DNA of 64,000 nt from Pseudopedobacter sp. (GCA_014378105.1 JACMOI010000040.1:1-64000), one strand, 5' to 3'. Shown: positions 27,820-36,686, counted from the stretch's first letter. Program-made: numbers and translations. The notes: a model not told the origin generated them from the letters alone.

Positions 27820-29894
27820 TGATTGCTTATTACAAAACAGAAGTTCCGTTTTTACGTCTGCTCTTATTTTTTATAGGTGGGATTTCTATTTCTATACTTT
27901 TTAATTTGGCTCCACAAATTTTTTGGTTGTTCATTTGGGTTATTCTATTTATAGCTTTATTAGGGTTTGCCATTAGCTATAAAAGTCAAAAAGTTTATCT
28001 CCACTCCCATTTCATAGGAATTCTGATTTATTTACAAATGATAATTTCAGGAATTATTTTATGCAATCAGCATAAACAGATTTATTGGAAATCTCACTTC
28101 TCAAATCAGCCAGCAGATGAGTTGATTATAACAATTGATGAAGAACCCAGGATAAAAGGAGACATCGCCAGATTCGATGCTAATGTGAAAGGCAGTATTT
28201 TTAATGGAGTGTATAATCAAACCGAAGGAAAGCTTTTGTTGGCTATGCGCTTTGACACTACGAAAGCGCTGAATTTAAATTATGGTGATGATTTGCTCAT
28301 TAAAGCTAAATATGAAGCCACCGAACAGCCTTATAATTCAGCCGAGTTCAATTATAAAAGATATTTGTCCTTTCAACAGATTTATCATCAAACGTTTATC
28401 AAACAAAAACAGGCTGCGAAAATCGATTCAAATAAAGGAAATTTCATAAAAGCTTTCGCGTTAAAATTTAGAACACAACAAGTCAAAAAGTTTAAGAATT
28501 TCCTTCCTGATAAAGAGGCTCAAGCAGTTGCATCAACATTGATTTTAGGATACCGAACTGATTTAAGTAAAGATATTTTAGACGCTTACTCTAAAACAGG
28601 GACCATGCATGTGCTTTCCGTTTCTGGGATGCATGTCGCTATTGTAGTTTTATTATTAGATTTTCTTCTCTCTTTCATGAATAAAAAAACAAAGTGGCGA
28701 ATCATAAAATCTATCTTAATGATTAGCCTGATTTGGTTTTATGCCTTATTAGCTGGTCTTGCTCCGTCTGTAGAACGAGCAGCAATTATGCTGACGTTTA
28801 TTTTAGTGGCTAAAGCTTTCAACAAGCGGATTAACATTTTCAATATCATTGCAATTGCGGCCTTTATCATTCTGATTAACAATCCATTTAGTTTAACCAA
28901 TGTAGGTTTTCAACTTTCTTTTATTGCAGTTTGCGGGTTGATTTATCTACAGCCAAAAATCAGTCAACTTTATCAGCCAAAAAACAGAGTTTTACAATTT
29001 TGTTGGACCTGCATTTCTGTATCTATTGCAGCGCAATTGTCGACTGCACCTATCAGTTTATATTACTTTCATCAGTTTCCGGTTTATTTTGTAATTAGCA
29101 ATCTATTCATCACGCTCCCTGCTATTTTAATTATGTATGCAGGTATCTCTTTTCTTCTACTAAGCTTCGTAACTCCATTGGCAAAAGTTTTAGGAATTAT
29201 TTTAAATGAGCTTATTAGCTTTACTAATAAAGGTTTGATTTTGATAGAGCAGTTACACTATGCCAACATTACCCAAATATGGATGAGTTTTAGTGAGATT
29301 ATTCTTTTCTATTTAATTCTGATTTTAACACTCAAATCTATCAAAGAAAAGCGCTATTTAAAGTTTGCAATAATTGCTTTTAGCTTTTTAATCCTTGGTA
29401 AAACGTATAGTCATTTTAAAAGCCTAAGACAAAAGCAGGTTACCTTCTTTAGTCTTAGAAAAAACACGGCTGTGGCATTTATAAATGGTAGAAACGCGTT
29501 CTTAATCACAGATTTAAATCCTGATGAATACACTTATTTATTTTCTGTTAAACCTTATTTGGATAGTTGTCAAATTAATCAAATTCAATATTATGATCCT
29601 CATCAAAACAAAAGCGAAAAATTATTTACTTTTGAAAATTATCGGTTAAAAATTGTCCATCAAGAAGAAAAAATAAAAGGTTTAAATAAAATCGATTGGT
29701 TAATACTTAGTGGTGATCACCTGTATGATTTAACAAATATTTTAGATCAAAATAAATACGAGAAACTTTTTATTGACGGAAAAAACAGAGACTTTGTTAT
29801 AAAAAGTATGCAAACACAACTCTTAAAACATAATTTAAATGTTCATGTTTTAAAGAGACGTTTCTGCATTGAATTAAAAATTAATAAAAAGTAG
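27819..29894 (+). CDS. comEC: ComEC/Rec2-family competence-like membrane protein
   Basis: ComEC forms the inner-membrane channel for single-stranded DNA in natural transformation. This 691-residue version has N-terminal membrane segments and a DUF4131-like domain (residues about 1-200), then the competence domain with the family hallmark TGTMHVLSVSGMHVA at 260-274 and LAPSVERAAIMLTF further on. The C-terminal 180 residues sit where a metallo-beta-lactamase domain is found in many ComEC proteins, but no HxHxDH motif is present, so it is probably not a nuclease. It overlaps the HHH-barrel gene by one base and precedes an enoyl-CoA hydratase gene by 5 bases. Confidence 0.9.
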   Translation: MIAYYKTEVPFLRLLLFFIGGISISILFNLAPQIFWLFIWVILFIALLGFAISYKSQKVYLHSHFIGILIYLQMIISGIILCNQHKQIYWKSHFSNQPADELIITIDEEPRIKGDIARFDANVKGSIFNGVYNQTEGKLLLAMRFDTTKALNLNYGDDLLIKAKYEATEQPYNSAEFNYKRYLSFQQIYHQTFIKQKQAAKIDSNKGNFIKAFALKFRTQQVKKFKNFLPDKEAQAVASTLILGYRTDLSKDILDAYSKTGTMHVLSVSGMHVAIVVLLLDFLLSFMNKKTKWRIIKSILMISLIWFYALLAGLAPSVERAAIMLTFILVAKAFNKRINIFNIIAIAAFIILINNPFSLTNVGFQLSFIAVCGLIYLQPKISQLYQPKNRVLQFCWTCISVSIAAQLSTAPISLYYFHQFPVYFVISNLFITLPAILIMYAGISFLLLSFVTPLAKVLGIILNELISFTNKGLILIEQLHYANITQIWMSFSEIILFYLILILTLKSIKEKRYLKFAIIAFSFLILGKTYSHFKSLRQKQVTFFSLRKNTAVAFINGRNAFLITDLNPDEYTYLFSVKPYLDSCQINQIQYYDPHQNKSEKLFTFENYRLKIVHQEEKIKGLNKIDWLILSGDHLYDLTNILDQNKYEKLFIDGKNRDFVIKSMQTQLLKHNLNVHVLKRRFCIELKINKK

Positions 29895-29899
29895 TAAAT

Positions 29900-30670
29900 A
29901 TGTTAGTAGATTATCAGGTATCAGAAAGAATAGCTTCTATTACCTTAAATAGGGCCGAAAAGAGGAATGCTTTAAATTCTGAAGTGGTAAAAGAACTTAT
30001 AAAAGCTTTTATAACCGCAGAGCATGATGAACAAGTAAAAGTAATTATCTTAAAAGCTAATGGAGATGTTTTTAGTGCTGGTGCTGACTTAGATTACCTC
30101 AAAAAGCTTCAATCCAACTCGTTTGAAGAAAATCTTTCAGACTCAAATCTACTTAAAAAGTTATTTCAACAAATTTATCAGCAACCAAAAATAGTAATTG
30201 CCCAAGTAGAAGGTCATGCCATCGCGGGAGGTTGTGGTTTAGCATCAATTTGCGACTATATATTTAGTGTACCTGAAGCTAGGTTTGGCTATACAGAAGT
30301 AAAAATAGGGTTTATACCAGCCATCGTAGCTGTGTTTTTAGTCAGAAAAATTGGGGAAGGAAAAGCGAAAGAACTTTTGTTTAGTGGTGATTTAATTGAT
30401 GCTGAAAAAGCACAAAAATTAGGGTTAATCAATTACATTATCGATCCTAATAAAATTGCTGATGAAGTAAAAATTTTCGCTTTAAAACTTTGTAAAAGTA
30501 CTTCAGCTCAATCAATTGCGTTAACAAAACAATTATTAAATAATGTGCAAGATTTACCCTTGACAGAAGCGCTTGAATTTGCATCAGAAATGAATGCTCA
30601 TGCCCGCTCAACCCATGATTGTAAGAAGGGAATTTCTGCTTTTTTGAATAAAATTAAAATTGAGTGGTAA
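29900..30670 (+). CDS. Enoyl-CoA hydratase/isomerase family (crotonase) protein
   Basis: A 256-residue crotonase-fold enzyme. The oxyanion-hole segment ANGDVFSAGADLDYLKKL and the second one, EGHAIAGGCGLASICDYIF, are intact; ARFGYTEVKIGFIPA follows in the active-site region. Crotonases hydrate enoyl-CoA or catalyse related CoA-ester reactions. The Glu of FGYTEVKIG is at a usual catalytic position. It follows comEC by only 5 bases, probably because of a shared transcript and not a shared function. The exact substrate cannot be told. Confidence 0.88.
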   Translation: MLVDYQVSERIASITLNRAEKRNALNSEVVKELIKAFITAEHDEQVKVIILKANGDVFSAGADLDYLKKLQSNSFEENLSDSNLLKKLFQQIYQQPKIVIAQVEGHAIAGGCGLASICDYIFSVPEARFGYTEVKIGFIPAIVAVFLVRKIGEGKAKELLFSGDLIDAEKAQKLGLINYIIDPNKIADEVKIFALKLCKSTSAQSIALTKQLLNNVQDLPLTEALEFASEMNAHARSTHDCKKGISAFLNKIKIEW

Positions 30671-30733
30671 ACATTTAATAATGTAACTTTTTAATCAACA
30701 TAGTATCTAACATATCAAAAAAACAACAAAAAC

Positions 30734-31414
30734 ATGCTTAAAAATTTAAAATTAGGTCTTATTGCATTCATTTGTATGGGGTCATCTTTTGCGGCAAATG
30801 CGCAAAAAGCAATTAAAGAAGGAACAATAACTTATGCAGTTGAATACAACTTACCTCCTGATCAGCAATCAATGGCAGCAATGCTTCCAACTGAGTATAA
30901 AATCGAGTTTAAGGGAGATTTGAGCAGATTCAAAATGGATATGGGTATGTTCGCTACATCTGTTATTTATAATGATGCAACAAAGGAAATGATGAGTTTA
31001 ACTGAAATTCCGATGCAAAACAAAAAGATTGGTGTTAAGATGAACAAAGACCAAGCTAAGAAAATGCAGGATTTACAGTCTGGAGAAAAAGAATTTGAAA
31101 TACAAACCACCACAGATACCAAACAAATTGCTGGTTACAATTGTAAAAAATTCATCTTTAAGGATAAAATTTCTGGAGAAAGTATGGATGTTTGGGCTAC
31201 AAATGATGTTAAAATCCCTGAAAATACATTCTCGGCAGCTTTAATAGGATTAAATGGTTTTCCTGTTCAATTCGAGAACAATGCAAGAGGCATGAAATCA
31301 AAATTAACTTTGAAAAACATCAAAGAAGAACCGATAACTGCTATTGACATGACCATTCCTTCTGGCTTTGAAATTATGACTTTTGAAGATATTATGGCTC
31401 AAATGGGCGGATAA
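30734..31414 (+). CDS. Exported DUF4412-like protein
   Basis: A 226-residue exported protein with a signal peptide (LIAFICMGSSFAANAQ). The mature part is beta-rich and resembles Bacteroidota DUF4412 proteins: KEGTITYAVEYNLP at the start, then IAGYNCKKFIFKD and MDVWATNDVKIP, and a C-terminal PSGFEIMTFEDI. No catalytic motif is apparent. Its function is unknown; proteins of this sort are thought to be periplasmic or surface-associated. It stands alone between an enoyl-CoA hydratase and a perfect hairpin. Confidence 0.65.
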   Translation: MLKNLKLGLIAFICMGSSFAANAQKAIKEGTITYAVEYNLPPDQQSMAAMLPTEYKIEFKGDLSRFKMDMGMFATSVIYNDATKEMMSLTEIPMQNKKIGVKMNKDQAKKMQDLQSGEKEFEIQTTTDTKQIAGYNCKKFIFKDKISGESMDVWATNDVKIPENTFSAALIGLNGFPVQFENNARGMKSKLTLKNIKEEPITAIDMTIPSGFEIMTFEDIMAQMGG

Positions 31415-31423
31415 TCTTTTTTT

Positions 31424-31462
31424 AAGCGTTTAAAGTCTTAATACATCAGACTTTAAACGCTT
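31424..31462 (+). terminator. Hairpin after the DUF4412-like gene
   Basis: A perfect 15-base-pair stem: AAGCGTTTAAAGTCT (31424-31438) and AGACTTTAAACGCTT (31448-31462) around a 9-base loop. The T-run after it is poor, but the position 10 bases after the stop suits a terminator. Confidence 0.65.
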
Positions 31463-31546
31463 CATTAATTTAAAATCATCATCTATTAATCTAATTCCTC
31501 AGATTAAGTTTAACTTTATTTAAATATTATAAATTATGATATGTAA

Positions 31547-32134
31547 ATGAAAAAAATCATTTTAGTTTTTGTTCTTTTCTTTTCTTTCTCAAATCTCTCA
31601 AAAGCAAACCTACTTTTTCTACATAAAGATTCTTTAAATACGCCAAACAATCTTCATGTTATTTTTGAATATCAGATTTTAAGAAGTACTCATTCTACAA
31701 AGTTCAATGGGGTTAATCTAATATTTGCAAAAAAATTATCAGTTAACAAATCATTAGGACTAGGCATAGAATATTCCTATGCCCCGTTTCATGGCGATAA
31801 TGGCTATCATCTTCATAAATTAAATTTTATACCTATATATCTGGATTTTAGATATCAATTCAATCAAAAAAGACTTTCCCCATTTGTAATATTAGATGCT
31901 GGTTACAGCTTTGTTAATTATAGAAGAGAGCTGATAGGTTTTCCATCCTCCAGAAAAAGAATAAAAGAAGGAGGAATTTACTTACAAGGTAATTTTGGTT
32001 TTAGTTACAAAATGAATAAAGATATCCGACCCATTCTAAGTTTGGGTTTTAAAGGGTTTCATAATTCTTTCAACAATTTAGATATTAATCCACATGGTTT
32101 AATTTTAAGAGCTGGAGTTCAGTTTAATCTATGA
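31547..32134 (+). CDS. Small outer-membrane beta-barrel protein
   Basis: A 195-residue exported protein: signal peptide MKKIILVFVLFFSFSNLSKA, then alternating strands (SLGLGIEYSYAPFHG, FIPIYLDFRYQFNQKRLSPF, GFSYKMNKDIRPILSLGFKG) and a C-terminal AGVQFNL that fits a barrel end. It resembles the small OmpW/OprF-type barrels of Bacteroidota. There is no functional motif. Its 3' end overlaps the converging ferritin-like gene by 11 bases. Confidence 0.7.
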   Translation: MKKIILVFVLFFSFSNLSKANLLFLHKDSLNTPNNLHVIFEYQILRSTHSTKFNGVNLIFAKKLSVNKSLGLGIEYSYAPFHGDNGYHLHKLNFIPIYLDFRYQFNQKRLSPFVILDAGYSFVNYRRELIGFPSSRKRIKEGGIYLQGNFGFSYKMNKDIRPILSLGFKGFHNSFNNLDINPHGLILRAGVQFNL

Positions 32135-32747
32135 CCTCTAGATTTAACTCTAGTTCTAATTGAGTCATCCAATACTCAAATAATTGATTTTCTATATCAA
32201 CAGCTATTTGAGCATGTTTTTCCCAAACCGGAGAGAACGTTTTGAGTTGATTAATCATCTCTTCTAAATGACCTTCTTCTTCCAATATGATAGATTTTAC
32301 CATCACTTTTGATGCTGTCTTGGTTAATATATCTTGGTAAATTGGGTACAAGTCATCAGCTCTTACTTCAATAGCATAAGTCACTAAAAGATAAGCTGCA
32401 AAGCGAAGCTCTGCCCCTCCTAAATTTAGCTCCCTCTTCAAATACTTACAAGCTTGAACATCTAAATTATTTAAATAATATTTACTGGCTTTAGGGGCAA
32501 GTAAGTATTGATTCTCATAGTTTTGACAAATCCCCTCTTCTATTTTTCCTATTTGTTTTTTTAAATAATACGCATGTCGATGTTCTTCAGCAGCGTGTTT
32601 TAAAATAATCAGATTTACTTTTTCTTTATCTTCGGATGCGGAGATCTTTCTTGCTCCAGCATTTTCCATAAAGGATAAAGTGTTTAACCATTTAGCATGT
32701 TGTTGGGGATTGGCTACTATTTGTTCTAAAATTTCTTTTAAATCCAT
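32124..32747 (-). CDS. Ferritin-like di-iron protein
   Basis: A 207-residue soluble helical protein. Its metal ligands fall in the classical four-helix order of a di-iron site: Glu28 (MENAGARK), Glu55-x-x-His58 (AAEEHRHAYY), Glu127 (YAIEVRAD) and Glu157-x-x-His160 (LEEEGHLEE). This pattern is shared by ferritins and by O2-activating di-iron oxygenases such as MiaE, so an oxidase or hydroxylase role is possible. It follows bioA by 2 bases and ends the four-gene unit that begins with a CDF transporter. I do not recognise the specific family; a role in biotin synthesis would be inference from position. Confidence 0.75.
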   Translation of the reverse strand: MDLKEILEQIVANPQQHAKWLNTLSFMENAGARKISASEDKEKVNLIILKHAAEEHRHAYYLKKQIGKIEEGICQNYENQYLLAPKASKYYLNNLDVQACKYLKRELNLGGAELRFAAYLLVTYAIEVRADDLYPIYQDILTKTASKVMVKSIILEEEGHLEEMINQLKTFSPVWEKHAQIAVDIENQLFEYWMTQLELELNLEVID

Positions 32748-32749
32748 TT

Positions 32750-34012
32750 TTAAAATCGGTCTAAAGCTTCTTGAATTTGTTGATAAATATAATCTAAATC
32801 ATCATTGCTGATGCAATAAGGAGGCATAATGTAAACAATATTTCCTAGCGGACGTAAGATAATATTCCTATCTAAAAAGAAATTATACAATGTATCTCGG
32901 ATAGAATTAAAGTATGAGGTTCCTTCTGTTGCCCATTCCAAAGTAATGATAGTACCGGTTTGACGAACATTTTTTAACTTAGGATGATCTTGAATTTCAG
33001 ATTTAAATTCTTGATGCTTCTGCTCAATTCTTTTGATATTTTCCAACGTTTCGGGTTTCATTAGTAAATCAAAACTGGCATTTGCCACTGCACAAGCAAT
33101 TGGGTTTGCTGTAAAGGAATGACCATGAAACAAGGTTTTCATTTTATCATCAGATAAGAATTCATCGTAAATTTCTTGTTTACAAGAAGTGATACCTAAA
33201 GCCATCGTTCCACCAGTTAAACCTTTAGAAAAACACATGATATCGGCTTTAGCCGAAGTATGATCAGTGGCAAATAATTTGCCTGTTCTTCCAAAACCCG
33301 TCATCACTTCATCCGCAATGGTTAATACATCCTCTTTTTGACAATGTTGCATTAATACATCTAAATCTTCAGCTTCATACATCAGCATCCCACCAGAGCC
33401 TTGAATCAATGGCTCAAAAATGAAGCAAGCAAACTCGGATTTGAGGTTTGTAATTTTAGACTTTAGCCGTTCAAGATTCTCTTTGTTTGGTAAATCAATA
33501 AACTCCACATCAAACAATAAGCCATCAAAAGGCGCTGTCCAAGCGCTTCTTCCGCTCACCGCCATAGCTCCAAAAGTATCTCCGTGGTAAGCATTTTTGA
33601 AAGCTAAAATTTTCTTACGTTGCTGCCCTTTATTATACCAGTATTGAAGACACATTTTTAATGCAACTTCAACTGCTGTTGAGCCATTATCTGAATAGAA
33701 AATCTTCTTTTGATTTTTAGGAAGAATACTCAATAAATTCTCTGCCAAATTCACCGCTTGTGGATGCGTGAAACCCGCGAAAATTACATGCTCTAACTGA
33801 TTTAACTGTTCAAAAGCTTTTTGGGCAATGTAAGGATGGCTGTGTCCATGAATGTTTACCCACCAAGAAGATATGGCATCAATCAGTTTTCTACCGTCTT
33901 CAGTATATAAATAAACACCTTCTCCTTTTACAATTGGGATAGGCTTAGCTGCCGTTTTCATTTGTGTATAAGGATGCCATATGGCTTCCAAATCTCTGTT
34001 CACTAAATCCAT
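32750..34012 (-). CDS. bioA: Adenosylmethionine-8-amino-7-oxononanoate aminotransferase
   Basis: Transfers the amino group of S-adenosylmethionine to 7-keto-8-aminopelargonate to give diaminopelargonate, the third-last biotin step. The 420 residues show the class III aminotransferase order: IWHPYTQMK at 11-19 and SSWWVNIHGHSHP at 48-60 (both specific to BioA), the PLP-binding Asp234 in ADEVMTGFG and Lys263 in CFSKGLTGGTM. Other bio genes are not in the window. It overlaps the Nudix gene by one base and is followed by the ferritin-like gene after 2 bases. Confidence 0.94.
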   Translation of the reverse strand: MDLVNRDLEAIWHPYTQMKTAAKPIPIVKGEGVYLYTEDGRKLIDAISSWWVNIHGHSHPYIAQKAFEQLNQLEHVIFAGFTHPQAVNLAENLLSILPKNQKKIFYSDNGSTAVEVALKMCLQYWYNKGQQRKKILAFKNAYHGDTFGAMAVSGRSAWTAPFDGLLFDVEFIDLPNKENLERLKSKITNLKSEFACFIFEPLIQGSGGMLMYEAEDLDVLMQHCQKEDVLTIADEVMTGFGRTGKLFATDHTSAKADIMCFSKGLTGGTMALGITSCKQEIYDEFLSDDKMKTLFHGHSFTANPIACAVANASFDLLMKPETLENIKRIEQKHQEFKSEIQDHPKLKNVRQTGTIITLEWATEGTSYFNSIRDTLYNFFLDRNIILRPLGNIVYIMPPYCISNDDLDYIYQQIQEALDRF

Positions 34013-34464
34013 TATAAATAATTTGATTTCAATAATTTAACAACATGTTGATCAACAGGAAAAGTCACTGATTCATTTTGTAACACTTCTAAAGGAACAA
34101 ACCTAAAGCACTGTTTTGATGAACTTGTTTGACCTTCAAAATCATATTCGTTTTTACTAATTTTAAAATTAATTTCTTGTAAAGGCTTTACCAAGTAATA
34201 GATAGAAATTAGTTGTCCGCCTCCAAAAGCTGACTCTATAAAAAAATCAGTTGTGTAAAAGTGCTTCAAAATCTCTATTGATAAATCACATTCTTCTATA
34301 AATTCTCTTTTTAAACCATTAATTAAACCTTCACCAAATTCTAAACCTCCGCCTGGGAATTTAATAAACTGTTTTCCATGCTCTTCTTCATCACTCAACA
34401 AGACCTCTTGATGGTTATTGATTAATATGCCGTAAACGCGTACATTAAATTTAGGTCTTTCCAT
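34012..34464 (-). CDS. Nudix hydrolase
   Basis: A 150-residue Nudix-fold protein that would cleave a nucleoside diphosphate linked to another group. The Nudix box spans residues 39-61 as GGLEFGEGLINGLKREFIEE followed by CDL: the GX5EX7REUXEE core is intact, while the usual Gly two residues after EE is Asp60. The substrate is not predictable. It overlaps the CDF gene before it and bioA after it by one base each, which suggests coordinated translation. Why a Nudix enzyme and a metal transporter travel with bioA is not obvious. Confidence 0.88.
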   Translation of the reverse strand: MERPKFNVRVYGILINNHQEVLLSDEEEHGKQFIKFPGGGLEFGEGLINGLKREFIEECDLSIEILKHFYTTDFFIESAFGGGQLISIYYLVKPLQEINFKISKNEYDFEGQTSSSKQCFRFVPLEVLQNESVTFPVDQHVVKLLKSNYL

Positions 34465-35462
34465 TATTCATCAAAATGCTTTTGGTTTTTAGTCACATTC
34501 TGTAAACTCCATTCTATCTTTTTAGTTTGAGTTTCTGACCGTACTTTACAATTTTCTAATGAACAATAATGGCAACATTGTGGAATACAAGGATCGGCAT
34601 GAATAAAAAACTCAGTTTCTGAATTTACATTTTCAGTAATCACCCGATCAATTTCTGATACTTGAAAATGAACTTGATTTAAATCAAAATAATACGGCAA
34701 AGTGACGTGACAATCGATATGCGTTTCAGCGCCATAGCGTTGTGTTCTCAAATTATGAACATCAATCCATTCTGACTTGCGGTTAACATTCAGATAATCA
34801 ATAATTTCTTTTACTACACTCTCATCAGACTCATCCATTAAACCGCCTACAGATTTTCTCGTTAAGCGATACCCATTATAAATGATAAATAAACCTATAG
34901 CAATAGAAATGGCAGAATCGAGCCAGATGATTTGAGTAAAAAAGATCAAGAATAAGCCCAACATTAACCCGAAACTACTGATAGCATCGGTAATCAAATG
35001 TTTACCATCGGCTTGTAACGTTAATGAATTGAGCACTTTACTTTTCTTCATTAAATAAAGACCCAATAATCCGTTAATAGCCCCTGTGAAACCAATAATA
35101 TAAGACCCGCTTAGAATATCACTCAGCTGCTGAGGATAGTATAAATTATAAATAGACTTAAAAATAATGATGATACCTGCCAACATAATCAACGTACCTT
35201 CTACAAAAGCAGAAAAGAATTCGACTTTCCCATGTCCGTATGGATGATTTTGATCCCTTGGAAGGGAAGACAAATATATACTGTAGAATGCAAAAGAACT
35301 TGCTACCACATTTACGATACTTTCAGCTGCATCAGTTAATATAGCGTTAGATTGCGTAATGAAATAGGCACCAAACTTCATCAACATTAAAATGATGCTG
35401 ATAATTAAAGAAATAAGTATGATTTTAATTTTTGGTGACAAAGGCTTCTTATTTTTAAGCAA
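34464..35462 (-). CDS. Cation diffusion facilitator (CDF) metal transporter with Cys/His-rich tail
   Basis: A 332-residue inner-membrane antiporter that exports divalent metals such as Zn, Fe or Mn. Six hydrophobic segments span about 10-205; the metal-site sequence LTDAAESIVNVVASSFAFY is in helix 2 and DAISSFGLMLGLFL in helix 5. A YIIYNG-like turn leads to the cytoplasmic C-terminal domain (about 210-290). After it comes HADPCIPQCCHYCSLENCK, five Cys and two His in a short tail that could bind metal and regulate the pump; this is not a usual part of the domain. First gene of the bioA unit. Confidence 0.9.
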   Translation of the reverse strand: MLKNKKPLSPKIKIILISLIISIILMLMKFGAYFITQSNAILTDAAESIVNVVASSFAFYSIYLSSLPRDQNHPYGHGKVEFFSAFVEGTLIMLAGIIIIFKSIYNLYYPQQLSDILSGSYIIGFTGAINGLLGLYLMKKSKVLNSLTLQADGKHLITDAISSFGLMLGLFLIFFTQIIWLDSAISIAIGLFIIYNGYRLTRKSVGGLMDESDESVVKEIIDYLNVNRKSEWIDVHNLRTQRYGAETHIDCHVTLPYYFDLNQVHFQVSEIDRVITENVNSETEFFIHADPCIPQCCHYCSLENCKVRSETQTKKIEWSLQNVTKNQKHFDE

Positions 35463-35797
35463 AGTAATGAATTATAATAGCGTGGAGCAAAAATCAATCT
35501 TTATTTGTGCTTTATCTCTCGGCAGAGTTTCATGAGAATGAACTCAATTTTTGTTTATTTCTACTATATTATTCGTGTTTATTTTTGGGCATTTTAAAAA
35601 TGGGCTAAGAAAACCAAAAAAGATACATCATCTATTTATACTGTCGTTAGAATAGTATTCAAGATGATTTTTTTTTCTTCAAAATCCAATAAATACTTAT
35701 ATTTAAATATTGTGTATACCACTTCATAGAAAAGGCACAGTATTTGTTTCGCTCAAATCGGCGAGAAGCCAAAAATTTAAAACTAAATATTTATAAC
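35463..35797. other. AT-rich intergenic region (335 bases)
   Basis: This gap separates the divergent CDF gene from the small membrane-protein gene. It has no convincing reading frame, and no consensus TAnnTTTG promoter element was found for the right-hand gene. A short palindrome GAATA-G-TATTC lies near 35650. Nothing else stands out; a small RNA cannot be excluded or supported by eye. Confidence 0.4.
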
Positions 35798-35947
35798 ATG
35801 GGAACAATTTTATATATCATCGCAGTTGTCTTAATTATTGGCTGGGTATTGGGATTCTTTGTGTACTCTGTTGGTGCTTTGATTCATATTTTATTAGTGA
35901 TAGCTGTTATTGCTGTTTTATTAGCCATAATTAGAGGATCGGCCTAA
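35798..35947 (+). CDS. Very small membrane protein of the lmo0937 type
   Basis: A 49-residue protein, MGTILYIIAVVLIIGWVLGFF..., with two hydrophobic helices and a short basic end (IIRGSA). The frame is open further upstream to an ATG at 35744, but that extension is basic and unrelated, while the shortened form matches the length and GWVLGFF motif of lmo0937-type membrane proteins. The family has no known function and is often linked to stress conditions. It is followed by a perfect terminator hairpin. Confidence 0.75.
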   Translation: MGTILYIIAVVLIIGWVLGFFVYSVGALIHILLVIAVIAVLLAIIRGSA

Positions 35948-35960
35948 AAACAAAATCATA

Positions 35961-35994
35961 AAAAAAGTCTCGAACCTTTGATCGAGACTTTTTT
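35961..35994. terminator. Bidirectional terminator between the lmo0937-type gene and efp
   Basis: Perfect 13-base-pair stem: AAAAAAGTCTCGA (35961-35973), 8-base loop, TCGAGACTTTTTT (35982-35994). Six A on one side and six T on the other allow termination of both converging genes. Confidence 0.9.
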
Positions 35995-36012
35995 GTTACT
36001 ATCAATCTTTGA

Positions 36013-36573
36013 TTATTTCACTCGCTCAATGTAAGCTCCTGTCGCTGTGTCAACACGCACTTTATCCCCTTGATTTACAAATAAGGGAACCTTAATCTCA
36101 ATTCCAGTTTCAACAGTTGCATTTTTGAAGGCATTTGTAGAAGTATCTCCTTTAACAGCTGGCTCAGTATAAACAATCTCTAATTCCACATTATTTGGTG
36201 CTTTTGCAATAATGGGCTCATCACTTTCCATAGAGATCATCACATTCATTCCCTCTTTTAAGAAACGGGCCGAGTCGCCAAATAATTCTTTAGGCACATT
36301 AAACTGTTCGAAACTTGTATTATCCATCACCACAAAAAAGTCACCATCATCATATAGATACTGGTAATCATTGGTTTCTACCCTCGCCAAATCAACATCT
36401 TCATCCGTACGCATGCGGAGTTCAATAATTTTGCCTGTCTTAATACTACGCATTTTACCTGTGTAAAAAGCACCACCTTTACCGGGCGTTCTATGGTTTA
36501 GTTCATCAATGGTTACTAATTCTCCATTAAATCTGATTACGTTTCCCGTTTTTAAATCTCCAGCTTTAGCCAT
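36013..36573 (-). CDS. efp: Translation elongation factor P
   Basis: EF-P enters ribosomes stalled at polyproline stretches and helps form the peptide bond. The 186-residue length and three beta-barrel domains are standard. The tip loop of domain I reads HRTPGKGGAFYTGK with Lys32, the residue that in many bacteria carries a beta-lysyl or other modification. The C-terminal signature (VRVDTATGAYIERVK) is intact. No EpmA/EpmB or EarP genes are in the window, so any modification system must be encoded elsewhere. Confidence 0.95.
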   Translation of the reverse strand: MAKAGDLKTGNVIRFNGELVTIDELNHRTPGKGGAFYTGKMRSIKTGKIIELRMRTDEDVDLARVETNDYQYLYDDGDFFVVMDNTSFEQFNVPKELFGDSARFLKEGMNVMISMESDEPIIAKAPNNVELEIVYTEPAVKGDTSTNAFKNATVETGIEIKVPLFVNQGDKVRVDTATGAYIERVK

Positions 36574-36686
36574 TGTTTTTAATTTAGTTGGACGAAAATA
36601 GGGATAAATGTTTACACAGTCAAAGGCATTTTATATAATTCGAAAGCTGTATGAATTTGGAAAAGTTGTTCTGATTGTTACAATTG

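Noticed and set aside
35744-35797. 18-residue N-terminal extension on the small membrane protein
   Set aside because: The extension is basic and lacks similarity to the lmo0937-type family, whose proteins begin with the hydrophobic MGTILYII segment.
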